Below, one piece after another: positions 45,386 through 53,696 of a stretch of DNA of 64,000 bases. The notes under the pieces are model-generated. The model made no database searches and was not told the origin of the DNA. It saw only the letters and a program-made list of their open reading frames with translations. Every line of letters starts with the position of its first letter. The first letter of the stretch is position 1. This DNA is from Roseiarcus sp963823165 (lineage in GTDB: Bacteria > Pseudomonadota > Alphaproteobacteria > Rhizobiales > Beijerinckiaceae): contig CAWGKV010000003.1 of NCBI GenBank assembly GCA_963823165.1, positions 184,359 through 248,358 of the forward strand. The letters run 5' to 3'. The translations under genes and the position numbers were made by a program.

Positions 45386-46696
45386 GGCTCGTCGCTGTTT
45401 CAAGTGGGTGAATTAGCGAGCACGTCGCCGGCGGTGAGGTAGACGATGGCTTTGAGGTTTCGTTTGGTTCGGTAGCCCTTGGCCTTGCGCTTGGCGGCCT
45501 GGACATTGCCGTTGATGGCTTCGAGGACGCCGTTGGAGAGGCCGGTGGCTATCGATCTGAGGATGCCCTCCGACTTGGCCGTGATCGTCTTGGCCAGCCT
45601 CTTCATCGGCGCGAGGTCGCAGACCTGAACCCAGACGTTCCAGCGGTCGAGGAAACGCCGGGCCGATTTGGCGCTCATCGTGAACAGCTGTTGCAGGTTC
45701 ATGCGGATCTGCATGGCTTGGATCGTGTCCAGGTTCTGCGCTTCCAAGCGCGACAGCGCCTCCTTTTCCTCCTGCGTCAGACGATCGACGTTCTTCAGGA
45801 AGATGTAGCGCCGGCCCTTGATCTGGAAGTTGTTCCGCGCCTCCTCGCGCCGCACCTGGTCGACCGCCTCGTTGGCGAGTTTGATGACGTGGAATTTATC
45901 GAACGTGATCTCGGCGTTGGGGAAGCTCGCTTTGATCCCCGCCTCGAAGGCGGCCCCCATGTCGCTGCTGGCGTCGGTCACCGCCTCGCGCCGGCCGCCA
46001 TGCGCCTCGAGGAAATCCGCGAATTCCTTCACCGTCGCCGCGTCCTTGCCGTCGGCGACGTAGACGACCTTGCGCCGCGCCATGTCGACGAACAGGCTGA
46101 TGTAGTCGTGGCCGCGCCGCGCCGAAGTCTCGTCGGCGGCGATGCGCCGCACCTCCGACAAATCAAGCTTCTCCACCGCCCGCCAGACGTAATGCTCGAC
46201 GATGCGCCACAAGCGCGTGTCGTGCTCGCCGAGCAACCGCGCCGCATTGGCGATCGGCATCGCCTTGGCCAGCGTCAGCATGAAGGCCTCAAACAACAGC
46301 GTGAAGCCCGATCCCGCGCGAGCCCACGGCGTCGCCACCTTGCGCACGCCGCACTGCGGACACGTCACCCTCGGCGTGCGCGCGTGCAGCAGCGTGCGAT
46401 GCTGGAAGAAATCCAAATGCCGCCAGGTCTCCTCCTTCGTGTCATGAACCGCGCAGCCCTCGCGCCCGCACTGCGCACAGGCGAACCGGCTCCCCCGCGG
46501 AAAATCCACGTGTAAATCGAGCCGACCGTCCACCGCGTCGAACGCGCCGCGCGTCACCATCCACGGCGACGAAAGACCAAGGGCCAACTGGAAAAGATCG
46601 GTGTCCTGCATCCCCTCAGGCTAAACCCGATCCCACCTGAGCGACCGCCAAACCCGCCCCAAATTCCGACTTACCCACTCCTTTCAGCGACGAGCC
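45386..46696 (-). mobile_element. ISL3-family insertion sequence, 1311 bp, complete
   Basis: Ends are inverted: GGCTCGTCGCTG at 45386-45397 and its complement CAGCGACGAGCC at 46685-46696, with looser matching further in (GTGGGT). GATTCCGT occurs directly outside both ends (45378-45385 and 46697-46704), an 8-bp target duplication as expected for ISL3 elements. One intact transposase gene fills it. The perfect ends and duplication point to a recent insertion. Confidence 0.92.
45400..46611 (-). CDS. ISL3-family transposase
   Basis: 403 residues. N-terminal zinc-finger-like pairs CAQCGREGC and CPQCG, then an HTH-like region (AKAMPIANAARLLGEHDTRLWRIVEHYV). The DDE catalytic parts are RRIAADETSARRGHDYISLF and AVTDASSDMGAAFEAGI, with ITFDKFHVIKLANEAVDQVRREE following; this FDKFHV block is typical for ISL3. 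The C-terminus SNGVLEAINGNVQAAKRKAKGYR is also family-typical. Complete, no stops, so probably active. It lies against the direction of the gene it interrupts. Confidence 0.93.
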   Translation of the reverse strand: MQDTDLFQLALGLSSPWMVTRGAFDAVDGRLDLHVDFPRGSRFACAQCGREGCAVHDTKEETWRHLDFFQHRTLLHARTPRVTCPQCGVRKVATPWARAGSGFTLLFEAFMLTLAKAMPIANAARLLGEHDTRLWRIVEHYVWRAVEKLDLSEVRRIAADETSARRGHDYISLFVDMARRKVVYVADGKDAATVKEFADFLEAHGGRREAVTDASSDMGAAFEAGIKASFPNAEITFDKFHVIKLANEAVDQVRREEARNNFQIKGRRYIFLKNVDRLTQEEKEALSRLEAQNLDTIQAMQIRMNLQQLFTMSAKSARRFLDRWNVWVQVCDLAPMKRLAKTITAKSEGILRSIATGLSNGVLEAINGNVQAAKRKAKGYRTKRNLKAIVYLTAGDVLANSPT

Positions 46697-46969
46697 GATT
46701 CCGTTACCTTTCTGCCTGAGCTAATCGGGTACGCAGTGGGTTTGAATAGCCGGGGCGATGCCCGTTTAGAACGGAGAAATCGGATTCAAAGTATATGGGG
46801 TCGAGACACGTCAGAGCGACCAAAACGCGTCCTGTCATTTCTGAAAAACTTTGGCCTCTCCGAGCAAATGAGTGAGCCTAGCACAGAATTTAGTACTCAG
46901 CTTATTTCTAAAATATCAAACTATTCGTTCGCCGAAATTCTCTCATATCTTCAATCCCACTCTGTCTAG

Positions 46970-47383
46970 TTCTTCTCATCATGCCGCCGACTACCGGCCA
47001 ACGTGACCAACCCCACCCCCGTCTTCTGCGCGCAGCAGAATGTCCCAAAACGTCGCGCTTACGACATTGCGCACATCCGAATCTGGTGCCTACACTGTTC
47101 TCCGATAAGTCATCGGAGAATGTGCGGAAGGTTCGTAACGCTTTTGCCACCTGTGCCAGGACAACCCCGTGGTCCGGAGCCCATCGCGTCTCGCACCCAA
47201 ACGATACTGGGCCGCCAACAACTCACGATATTCGCGGCGTTACCTCACAATACTGACTGCCGTGCTCATCGCTGAAGCTGACAAGGCCTCGACGTAGCCC
47301 GCAGTGTCACAGACTCACCTCGCCGAAGCTTACCGGTCGAGCGCCGTGGGCCGGTGGCTTTGCTTCAGACGGAGGAAACCAGG
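46970..47383. other. Gene-free stretch at the island edge
   Basis: About 410 bases with no supported gene. A short frame begins MCGRFVTLLPP at 47120, like the start of an SRAP protein, but nothing after it fits. Composition returns from AT-rich to GC-rich around 47300, marking the probable edge of the island. Confidence 0.5.
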
Positions 47384-48655
47384 ATGGTCGACCAAGCAAC
47401 CCAGATGACGGAATCGTTGCGCCGCGCGTCGGCGCCGACGTCGGCCGCCAGGGCGGACGCTGAGACGAACGCCAGCGCGGTCCGCCCGTTTCGGGTGACC
47501 GTTCCCGACGCGGCGCTCGCCGAACTGCGACGGCGCGTCCAGGCGACCAAGTGGCCTGAACGGGAAACGGTCGCAGACGCTTCGCAAGGCGTGCAGCTCG
47601 CGACGGTTCAGGCGCTGGCGCGCTACTGGGCGTCCGACTACGACTGGCGCAGGATCGAGGCGAAGATGAACGCGCTGCCGCAGTTCGTCACCGAGATCGA
47701 CGGGCTGGACATTCACTTCATCCACGTCCGTTCGAAGCACGCGAACGCGCTGCCGCTGATCGTCACCCACGGTTGGCCCGGCTCGATCATCGAACAGATG
47801 AAGATCATCGATCCGCTGACCAATCCCACCGCGCACGGCGGAAATGCAGCCGATGCGTTCCACCTGGTGATCCCCTCGCTGCCGGGCTACGGCTACTCGG
47901 GCAAGCCGACCGCCACCGGCTGGGATGCTCCCCACATCGCCCGGGCCTGGACCGTGCTGATGAAGCGTCTCGGGTACACGAAATTCGTCGCCCAAGGCGG
48001 TGATTGGGGCGCGATCATCACCGAACAGATGGGCGTCCAGGCGGCGCCGGAACTGCTCGGCATTCACACCAACATGCCTGGCGTCTTTCCCCCCGAGATC
48101 AACGCGGCGGCCTTTTCGGGTGCGCCGGCGCCCGCGGGCCTCTCGGCCGAGGAGAGGGCCGCTTACGACGCCGTGCAGCGCGTATATCAAAAGGGGATCG
48201 CCTACGCGTACCAGATGGGGCTCCGGCCGCAAACCTTGTACGGCATCGCGGATTCCCCCGTCGGCTTGGCGGCTTACTTCCTCGATCACGATGCGCGCAG
48301 CTATCAGCTGATATCGCGGGTGTTTGCGGGAGACTCCGCCGGCCTCACGCGCGACGACATCCTCGACAACATCACCATCGCCTGGTTAACGAACACGGCG
48401 CTGTCCAGCGCCCGCCTCTATTGGGAGAACTGGGGCAAGCTCGGGTTCTTCGACGTCAAGGGCGTGTCCATCCCGGTCGCCGTCAGCGTCTTCCCGGACG
48501 AACTCTATCCGGTGCCGCGGAGCTGGGCCGAGCGCGCCTTCCCCAAGCTCATCCATTTCAATCGACTGGACAGGGGCGGCCACTTCGCAGCCTGGGAACA
48601 GCCGACGCTGTTCAGCCAGGAACTCAGGGACGGGTTCCGGTCCCTTCGCCACTGA
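47384..48655 (+). CDS. Epoxide hydrolase (EHN domain, alpha/beta hydrolase)
   Basis: 423 residues from the ATG at 47384 (GGAGGAAACC upstream). The N-terminal EHN lid region starts FRVTVPDAALAELRRRVQATKWP. The hydrolase part has THGWPGSIIEQMKII (oxyanion HGWPGS), the nucleophile Asp in AQGGDWGAIITEQM, and the catalytic His in RLDRGGHFAAWEQP. It adds water to epoxides via an ester with the Asp. Length is normal. Followed by an SDR gene 199 bases on; the first of four oxidation-related genes on this strand. Confidence 0.92.
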   Translation: MVDQATQMTESLRRASAPTSAARADAETNASAVRPFRVTVPDAALAELRRRVQATKWPERETVADASQGVQLATVQALARYWASDYDWRRIEAKMNALPQFVTEIDGLDIHFIHVRSKHANALPLIVTHGWPGSIIEQMKIIDPLTNPTAHGGNAADAFHLVIPSLPGYGYSGKPTATGWDAPHIARAWTVLMKRLGYTKFVAQGGDWGAIITEQMGVQAAPELLGIHTNMPGVFPPEINAAAFSGAPAPAGLSAEERAAYDAVQRVYQKGIAYAYQMGLRPQTLYGIADSPVGLAAYFLDHDARSYQLISRVFAGDSAGLTRDDILDNITIAWLTNTALSSARLYWENWGKLGFFDVKGVSIPVAVSVFPDELYPVPRSWAERAFPKLIHFNRLDRGGHFAAWEQPTLFSQELRDGFRSLRH

Positions 48656-48854
48656 CAGGACGGCGCGCGGCTCGCTCGAAGTCCGGGCGGGCCGCGATCC
48701 CGAGGCCCTGCGCGTCGGCGCACAACCGAGGCGAGACGCCCTTCTTCGCCGCGAGCATCGAGCGCGCGGCGATGCGCAATCATCCGACCACACGGCGTAA
48801 CGTCTTCGGAGATTGGAAACGAGCCATGAATGGGCCAGTCATCAAGGAGCAATC

Positions 48855-49637
48855 ATGAAACTCGCAGGTAAGAAGGCTCTCATCACCGGCGGAAACAGCG
48901 GCATCGGCCTGGCCACCGCCCGCCTTTTCGTTGCAGAAGGCGCTGAAATCGCGATTACCGGACGGGACCAGAAGACGCTGGGTGAAGCAGTCGCCGAACT
49001 GGGATCCAACGCGCGCGGCTACCGCGCTGACGTTACTGTGGCGGACGACCGCAAGCGGCTCTTAGCGGATCTTGCCAAGGATTTCGGCAGGCTGGACATC
49101 GTCTTCGCCAATGCCGGAATTGGCGGCAGGACGCCGACCGGCGCTACGGACGAAGCAGCGTTTGAGAATATCGTCCACACTAACCTGACTGGCGCGTTCT
49201 TCACCATCAACTCCGCCGCTTCTCTGTTGAACGACAGCGCCAGCATCATCTTCAACGGATCGGTGCACAACTATATGGGCCAGGCCGGCCAAGCGGCCTA
49301 TGCGGCCACGAAGGGCGGGGTGGTCTCCATGGCGCGTGCGATCGCTGCCGACTTTGCGCCGCGCAACATTCGCGTCAATGTCGTCGCGCCCGGAGCGACC
49401 AAAACTCCCATCTGGAAGCGCGGGTCTCTCGCCTCGATGTCGGCTGAACAATCCGCCGAGCCGGCTGATTTGTACTCCTCGACCGTTCCTCTGGGCCGAT
49501 GGGGCGAACCTGAAGAACTTGCCAAGGCTGTACTTTTCCTGGCTTCTGAGGATTCGTCGTACATCAATGCGGTCGAGCTGGTGGTGGATGGCGGATTAAC
49601 GGGTGCTCCTTTCGGGGCGCCCATTTTTCGCGGCTAG
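48855..49637 (+). CDS. Short-chain dehydrogenase/reductase
   Basis: 260 residues starting MKLAGKKALITGGNSGIGLA, with AAGGAG before the ATG. The NAD(P) motif TGGNSGIG, the NAG motif FANAGIGG, catalytic Ser in FNGSVHNYMG and Tyr/Lys in YAATKGG are all present. The C-terminal VDGGLTGAPFG is normal for classical SDRs. Probably reduces or oxidises a carbonyl/alcohol made by the neighbouring hydrolase; substrate not known. Confidence 0.92.
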   Translation: MKLAGKKALITGGNSGIGLATARLFVAEGAEIAITGRDQKTLGEAVAELGSNARGYRADVTVADDRKRLLADLAKDFGRLDIVFANAGIGGRTPTGATDEAAFENIVHTNLTGAFFTINSAASLLNDSASIIFNGSVHNYMGQAGQAAYAATKGGVVSMARAIAADFAPRNIRVNVVAPGATKTPIWKRGSLASMSAEQSAEPADLYSSTVPLGRWGEPEELAKAVLFLASEDSSYINAVELVVDGGLTGAPFGAPIFRG

Positions 49638-49647
49638 GCGCGGAATG

Positions 49648-49685
49648 CGCCGCCGAAGGAGTCGTCCGTTCCGGCCGACTATTCC
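49648..49685. repeat. 38-bp direct repeat, copy 1
   Basis: Identical to 51259-51296 (begins CGCCGCCGAAGGAGTCGTCC). Copy 1 is in the space between the SDR and reductase genes. Copy 2 is inside the start of the cytochrome P460 gene, so copy 1 is probably a displaced piece of that gene. Confidence 0.85.
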
Positions 49686-49774
49686 TTCTCGAACTGAGTG
49701 GCGATCGCATCCACTCAATGAATCCGGACGGATCCGACCGCAAGACCCATTGCGGTGGAAACATGGAGGCGAAG

Positions 49775-51166
49775 ATGGCCCAAGCGGAACATGTTGACGC
49801 CCTGGTTCTCGGAAGCGGCCCAGGCGGAATTCAACTCGCGTGGCACTTGGCCCGATCCGGGCGCCGGGTGGCCGCCGTCGAGCGGCGATACATCGGTGGT
49901 TCCTGTCCCAACATTGCCTGCATGCCCAGCAAGAACGAAATCTGGAGCGCGCGCATCGCCTATCTGGTCCGGCACGCGGCGCAGTTCGGCACAATCACCG
50001 GCCCGGTCACCACCGACATGGCGAAGGTGCGCCAGCGCAAGCGCGACATGGTCGAGCGAGACATCGCCGCTCACTTCGCGCCCTTCAAGTCGAGCGGCGC
50101 CGAACTGGTCATGGGCAGCGGAAACTTCGTGGCGCCGAAGACGCTCGAGGTCCAGCTCAACGACGGCGGCGCGCGGCGGCTGACCGGCGACAAGGTCTTC
50201 ATCGATGTCGGTTCGCATGCGGCGATACCGAACGTTCCCGGCCTCGCGGAAGCGCGGCCGCTCACGCATATCGAGGCGCTGGACCTGGATTATGCACCCT
50301 CGCACCTGATCGTGTTCGGCGGCGGCTATGTCGGCTTGGAACTGGCGCAGGCCTACCGCCGCTTCGGCAGCCGGGTGACGGTGATCGACACGGCGCCGCG
50401 GATCCTGAGCCGGGAGGACTCGGACATCGCCGAGGCGGTGCACGTCATTCTGAGTGAGGAAGGCATCCGGTTCATGCTGTCTGCCGAGCCCGTCGCCGTG
50501 CACGGCCGATCCGGCGAAAGCGTCAGCCTCACTGCGCGGATGCCCGCCGGCACGCAGACGATCGAGGCGAGCGACATCCTGGTCGCGGTCGGGCGCATTC
50601 CGAACACCGCCGGCATCGGCCTGGAGGCGGCGGGCGTCGGTTTGGATGCGCACGGCTTCATACGCGTCAACGAACGGCTGGAAACGACGGCCCCCGATGT
50701 CTGGGCAGTTGGCGATTGTGCTGGCAGCCCGCAGTTCACGCACGTCTCGTCCGATGATTTTCGCATCGTCCGCGACAACCTGGCCGGCCGCGCGCGCAGC
50801 ACGGGCGACCGCCTGGTGCCCTACTGCGTGTTCACCGATCCGCCGCTCGCGCATGTCGGGTTGAGCGAACGAGACGCCGAGCGACAGGGCATTGCCGTGC
50901 GCGTCGGCAAATTGCCGATGAGCTCTGTGAACCGGCGGGAAGCGACCGACGAGACGCAAGGCTTCATGAAAGTTCTCGTCGGCGCAAACGACGATCGCAT
51001 TCTCGGCTTCACGATGATCGGCGCCGATGCGGGCGAGGTCGTGGCCGTGATGCAGACGGCGATGCTCGCGGGGCTGCCGTACCCGAAGCTTCGTGACGCC
51101 GTCATTGCGCACATGACAACGGCTGAGGGGCTGGGGCTGCTGCTCGAGAACGTGCTGCCTCGCTGA
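49775..51166 (+). CDS. FAD-dependent pyridine nucleotide-disulfide oxidoreductase (class I, mercuric reductase-like)
   Basis: 463 residues from the ATG at 49775, with GGAGG at 49765-49769; an ATG at 49763 is possible. FAD motif VLGSGPGGIQLAWHLARSG, then the redox pair in GGSCPNIACMPSK with spacing C-x4-C as in lipoamide and mercuric reductases. The NAD motif IVFGGGYVGLELAQAYRRFG and the second FAD block DVWAVGDCAGSPQFTHVS are normal. The C-terminal interface domain ends AHMTTAEGLGLLLENVLPR; here the usual His-Pro-Glu active-site pair reads AHMTTAEG, as in MerA-like proteins outside mercury operons. No mer genes nearby. Enclosed by 38-bp direct repeats. Confidence 0.9.
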   Translation: MAQAEHVDALVLGSGPGGIQLAWHLARSGRRVAAVERRYIGGSCPNIACMPSKNEIWSARIAYLVRHAAQFGTITGPVTTDMAKVRQRKRDMVERDIAAHFAPFKSSGAELVMGSGNFVAPKTLEVQLNDGGARRLTGDKVFIDVGSHAAIPNVPGLAEARPLTHIEALDLDYAPSHLIVFGGGYVGLELAQAYRRFGSRVTVIDTAPRILSREDSDIAEAVHVILSEEGIRFMLSAEPVAVHGRSGESVSLTARMPAGTQTIEASDILVAVGRIPNTAGIGLEAAGVGLDAHGFIRVNERLETTAPDVWAVGDCAGSPQFTHVSSDDFRIVRDNLAGRARSTGDRLVPYCVFTDPPLAHVGLSERDAERQGIAVRVGKLPMSSVNRREATDETQGFMKVLVGANDDRILGFTMIGADAGEVVAVMQTAMLAGLPYPKLRDAVIAHMTTAEGLGLLLENVLPR

Positions 51167-51226
51167 GGGTGAGGGATATCGGCATCTAGATGGAGGGTTC
51201 GATGGAAGCGCCCCAAGGAAACCATC

Positions 51227-51784
51227 ATGAGGCTTCAAGGAAAAACGGGGCGTCCATTCGCCGCCGAAGGAGTCGTCCGTTCCGGCCGACTATTCCGCGT
51301 GGCGGCTGCCATGACGGTGATTGTCGGCGGCATGGTGACAGTTCGCGCCGACGATGACAGCACCCTGATTCTGGGCGGCAAGCTTCCTCCTGGATACCGC
51401 GACTGGCCGCTGATCTCCGTGGCCCACGAAGAGGGCAGCCTCAATGATATACGCGCCATTCTCGGCAACGACCTGGCGATCAAGGCCTATCGGGAAGGGA
51501 AACTTCCGTTCCCGGACGGCGCGATAATCGCCCGGCTGGCTTGGAGTTATGTCCCGTCTGAGGAAAACAACAAAGCCTTTGGTCGGTCTCAATCCTTCGT
51601 AGCCGGACCGCCGACGAACGTTCAGTTCATGATCAAGAACTCACGCGAATACGCCTCGACCGGCGGCTGGGGGTTCGCCCAATTCGACGACGGCAAGCCC
51701 GCCCGCGTGGCGGTGCCAAACTGCTTTTCCTGCCACGTGCCCGCCAAAGCTCATGACTTTGTCTTCACCGGTTATGCACCTTGA
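51227..51784 (+). CDS. Cytochrome P460 family protein
   Basis: 185 residues. AAGGAAACC before the ATG supports the start. Residues 22-41 form a signal/anchor segment (LFRVAAAMTVIVGGMVTVRA). The family heme site is at the C-terminus, NCFSCHVPAKAHDFVFTGYAP, with CxxCH. Earlier, YRDWPLISVAHEEGSLNDIRAILGN is the family start. P460-type proteins oxidise small nitrogen compounds in some bacteria, but many homologues, probably including this one, are of unknown role in the periplasm. Residues about 11-24 are encoded by the 38-bp repeat. Confidence 0.88.
   Translation: MRLQGKTGRPFAAEGVVRSGRLFRVAAAMTVIVGGMVTVRADDDSTLILGGKLPPGYRDWPLISVAHEEGSLNDIRAILGNDLAIKAYREGKLPFPDGAIIARLAWSYVPSEENNKAFGRSQSFVAGPPTNVQFMIKNSREYASTGGWGFAQFDDGKPARVAVPNCFSCHVPAKAHDFVFTGYAP
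51259..51296. repeat. 38-bp direct repeat, copy 2 (within the P460 gene)
   Basis: Identical in all 38 positions to 49648-49685. The two copies stand 1611 bases apart and enclose the reductase gene, so recombination between them would delete it. Confidence 0.85.
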
Positions 51785-51940
51785 GGCCTGACGCCGCGTA
51801 GCGGGACCCCGCGCCCTTCGTCGATCCCGAGAGCTTCTCGTATGCCTTCGTGTTCCTGAGGAGCAAATGACCCACTCCCCGCGATCGGGCTCAACGTCGC
51901 CGGTCGCGCGCCCGTCCGAAGGCGGCTCGACGATCGACGC

Positions 51941-52516
51941 TCAATCCGTTCGGGACGCGCCAGGATAGGCTCCGGCCACCACCCGTTCATGGCCAGCGGC
52001 CGGCGTTTCGGCGGCCTTCAAACTCCGCGACGCGGCGGGCGCGCCCCACGCCAGCAGCGTCCAGACCGCGGCGACGAACGCCGCGGCGTCGGCCGCGGCG
52101 CGAAGATCGACGCCCCAGAGCACATAGTCATTGAAGATGGGCTGCAGGTCCGCCGCGGGCTGGGCCGCATCGAGAAACTGCAGGAGATGGGCGGCTTTGG
52201 CGGTGAGCAGCAACCCGATCAGGGAGAAAACAAGGGCGAGGATCAGAGAGACCGGCGTCTCCCTTTGTCCATCGCGGTCGAAATGGCCGGACACCGCGGC
52301 GGCGAACATCAGCGCCGCCGCCGCCGCCCCGACCGCGGCGTCCATCGTGAGACCGGTTCCGAATGCGGCGCTTCGGCTGAAGCTCGCCCAAGCTTCGGGG
52401 CCGAGCGCCCGCCACACGGACGTCCCGACCGCCGAGCGTTCGAGCGCGGCGCCGGCCAACCAGCCGCTCAGAACGGTCGCCGCGGCGAGCAGAGCAGAAT
52501 TGCGCGCGCTGGTCAT
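51941..52516 (-). CDS. Integral membrane protein of unknown function
   Basis: 191 residues from the ATG at 52514-52516 (AAGGG upstream). Four hydrophobic segments: ALLAAATVLSGWLAGAALE, MDAAVGAAAAALMFAAAVSG, LILALVFSLIGLLLTAKAAHLL, and AADAAAFVAAVWTLLAWGAPAA. The layout resembles DUF1772-type proteins, but motifs are too loose to be sure. Located between the P460 gene (convergent) and vapBC. Confidence 0.6.
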   Translation of the reverse strand: MTSARNSALLAAATVLSGWLAGAALERSAVGTSVWRALGPEAWASFSRSAAFGTGLTMDAAVGAAAAALMFAAAVSGHFDRDGQRETPVSLILALVFSLIGLLLTAKAAHLLQFLDAAQPAADLQPIFNDYVLWGVDLRAAADAAAFVAAVWTLLAWGAPAASRSLKAAETPAAGHERVVAGAYPGASRTD

Positions 52517-52828
52517 GGTCGAAGAGCCCTTCTCATACAGGGCGCTCGCCGCCCCTTCTCGCCGCGTCCGACGCCTGGCTGACGGAGATATTGACCGACC
52601 CGGCGAAATCGGCTTCCGGGCGGCGGCAAGCACAAAGCCGCAGCCCGAAGGGCCCGGCATGGTCCTGATTACAATCGCCCTAATCGTCGCGATGTTCCTC
52701 CGAGCTCGGCCCGAGGAGGACCACGTCTTTCGACGCGATCCAAACGGCTACGGCAGGGATGGCCATCGGCGGCGATTTATTCATAACGCGTGCGCCGGCT
52801 CTCGACGTCTTCGACGGAGAGGACTCCG
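52517..52828. other. Intergenic stretch, no gene supported
   Basis: About 310 bases between the membrane protein start and the end of vapC. A GC-rich inverted repeat near 52694-52719 (TCCTC..GAGGA) may terminate vapBC transcription. A plus-strand frame beginning MVLITIALIVAMFL near 52659 has no ribosome site and runs into vapC antisense. Confidence 0.4.
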
Positions 52829-53227
52829 TCAGCCCCAGTCCTCGCAGCGCAGGCCGTCAACGCGGTCGAACTCGCCGCGGTTGCCCGTGACGACGATCAG
52901 ACTGCGGCTTCGCGCATGGCCGGCGATCAGCAGGTCGTACCCGCCAATGGACCGGCCCTGCCGTTCGAGCGAAGCGCGAATGTCGGCAGTATGATAGGCA
53001 GCGGGCGCGTCGTACGGAAGGACCTCTAGCCGGGAGGCAAAATTCTCGACCTCCCGGCGATTGGATTCGGGTCGGGCGGACTTCGCCGCGCCGTGAAGCA
53101 ACTCCGTCAACACGATCGTCGAGATCGCCATGGCGTCCGCCTCGCGATTGAAGCGATCTCTCAGAACCGGCGAACGGTCTCGCAGAACCCGGATGCACAG
53201 GTTCGTATCGAGCAGGAACCGCAGCAT
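52829..53227 (-). CDS. vapC: VapC-type PIN-domain ribonuclease toxin
   Basis: 132 residues. Acidic PIN residues are all visible: D7 in FLLDTNLCI, E42 in VLTELLHG, D98 in GGYDLLIAGHA and D121 in RGEFDRV. VapC toxins cut tRNA or rRNA when freed from VapB. The start overlaps the vapB stop by one base (TGATG), so it is translated after its antitoxin. Intact. Confidence 0.93.
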   Translation of the reverse strand: MLRFLLDTNLCIRVLRDRSPVLRDRFNREADAMAISTIVLTELLHGAAKSARPESNRREVENFASRLEVLPYDAPAAYHTADIRASLERQGRSIGGYDLLIAGHARSRSLIVVTGNRGEFDRVDGLRCEDWG

Positions 53228-53448
53228 CAGAGCGCCTCGCGCTCCGGGGCGTCCGGCTGCTCGCGCGGCGGAAGGTCGATGCCGGGCGCGCCAAAGAAGT
53301 CATCCCACACCGCGTTGGCCGGAACGATGACGCGGCGGGCGCCGTCGCGAAGGATGATCACATCCTTGACCCCTTCGGGGAAAGCGACTTCCTTCGGCAG
53401 CCGAACCGCCTGCGAGCGGTTGGAGCGAAACAGCTTTGTCTGGGCCAT
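53227..53448 (-). CDS. vapB: VapB-type antitoxin (AbrB/SpoVT fold)
   Basis: 73 residues from the ATG at 53446-53448 (GGAGAAG upstream). MAQTKLFRSNRSQAVRLPKEVAF is the swapped-hairpin DNA-binding part; the C-terminal DDFFGAPGIDLPPREQPDAPE is the acidic/proline toxin-binding tail. It neutralises VapC and represses the pair, likely at the direct repeats 35 bases upstream. Confidence 0.92.
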   Translation of the reverse strand: MAQTKLFRSNRSQAVRLPKEVAFPEGVKDVIILRDGARRVIVPANAVWDDFFGAPGIDLPPREQPDAPEREAL

Positions 53449-53482
53449 GGTCTTCTCCACTGCGCCGATCATAGACGGCGCC

Positions 53483-53504
53483 ATGGGATATGTCAATGGG
53501 ATAT
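53483..53504. promoter_or_regulatory. Direct repeats before vapB, likely autoregulatory site
   Basis: ATGGGATAT occurs at 53483-53491 and again at 53496-53504. The 13-base period and position just upstream of vapB fit a VapBC operator. It also overlaps the 3' end of the hepT remnant. Confidence 0.5.
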
Positions 53505-53696
53505 TCCAATTAAGGCGCGCGGGATCGGCGCCGATTGAAGACGACGTAGATTTGCTACGGGTCTGTCGAAAAAAACGCCGTGGCGGAGAAGCCAATGGGC
53601 GCTGAAGTCGTCGAGCTTGCCTTGCGTGGCGTTTTCGACGCCTTCGATCGCCTCGAGCATGGCGCGAAGAGCTGGACGAACACGCTGATCCGTCAA
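53493..53696 (-). pseudogene. HepT-like HEPN toxin remnant (N-terminal part only)
   Basis: About 40 residues match the start of HepT (ALRAMLEAIEGVENATQGK, DDFSAHWLLRHGV). The text then changes to VFFDRPVANLRRLQ with no relation to the family and stops after 67 residues. The RxxxRH catalytic motif of intact HepT (about 110 residues) is missing. The break near 53576 is followed by the vapBC leader. Its start overlaps the MntA stop (ATGA). Confidence 0.75.

Larger units (their letters stand above)
44736..46969 (+). pseudogene. HEPN-like gene with in-frame TAA, split by an ISL3-type insertion
   Basis: Starts MALYLNTSPARRKFKDLL; no ribosome site is visible, since the leader is the tRNA-like RNA. 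The frame stops at TAA 45192-45194 just after AWRNRSVHYLADNEASP, where RNRSVH fits the HEPN R-x4-H motif. The same frame then stays open (NKHELFDKYSGLTLEPLEHG, FIRATHDAVRQTDEF) up to the insertion sequence at 45386. Beyond it the frame resumes as LPELIGYAVGLNSRGDARLE to a TAG at 46967-46969. Removing the insertion and one 8-bp repeat gives 915 bases, exactly 305 codons, with that single stop inside. The family is not named; it looks like a HEPN-superfamily ribonuclease of an island. Confidence 0.75.

Noticed and set aside
47120..47275. Short frame beginning MCGRFVTLLPP, like an SRAP protein start
   Set aside because: Only the first few residues fit; the rest has no SRAP motif in any frame, so chance is more likely than a remnant.
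49775..51166. Mercuric reductase (merA)
   Set aside because: The N-terminal heavy-metal domain and C-terminal cysteine pair of MerA are missing and no mer genes are nearby; only the general class can be claimed.
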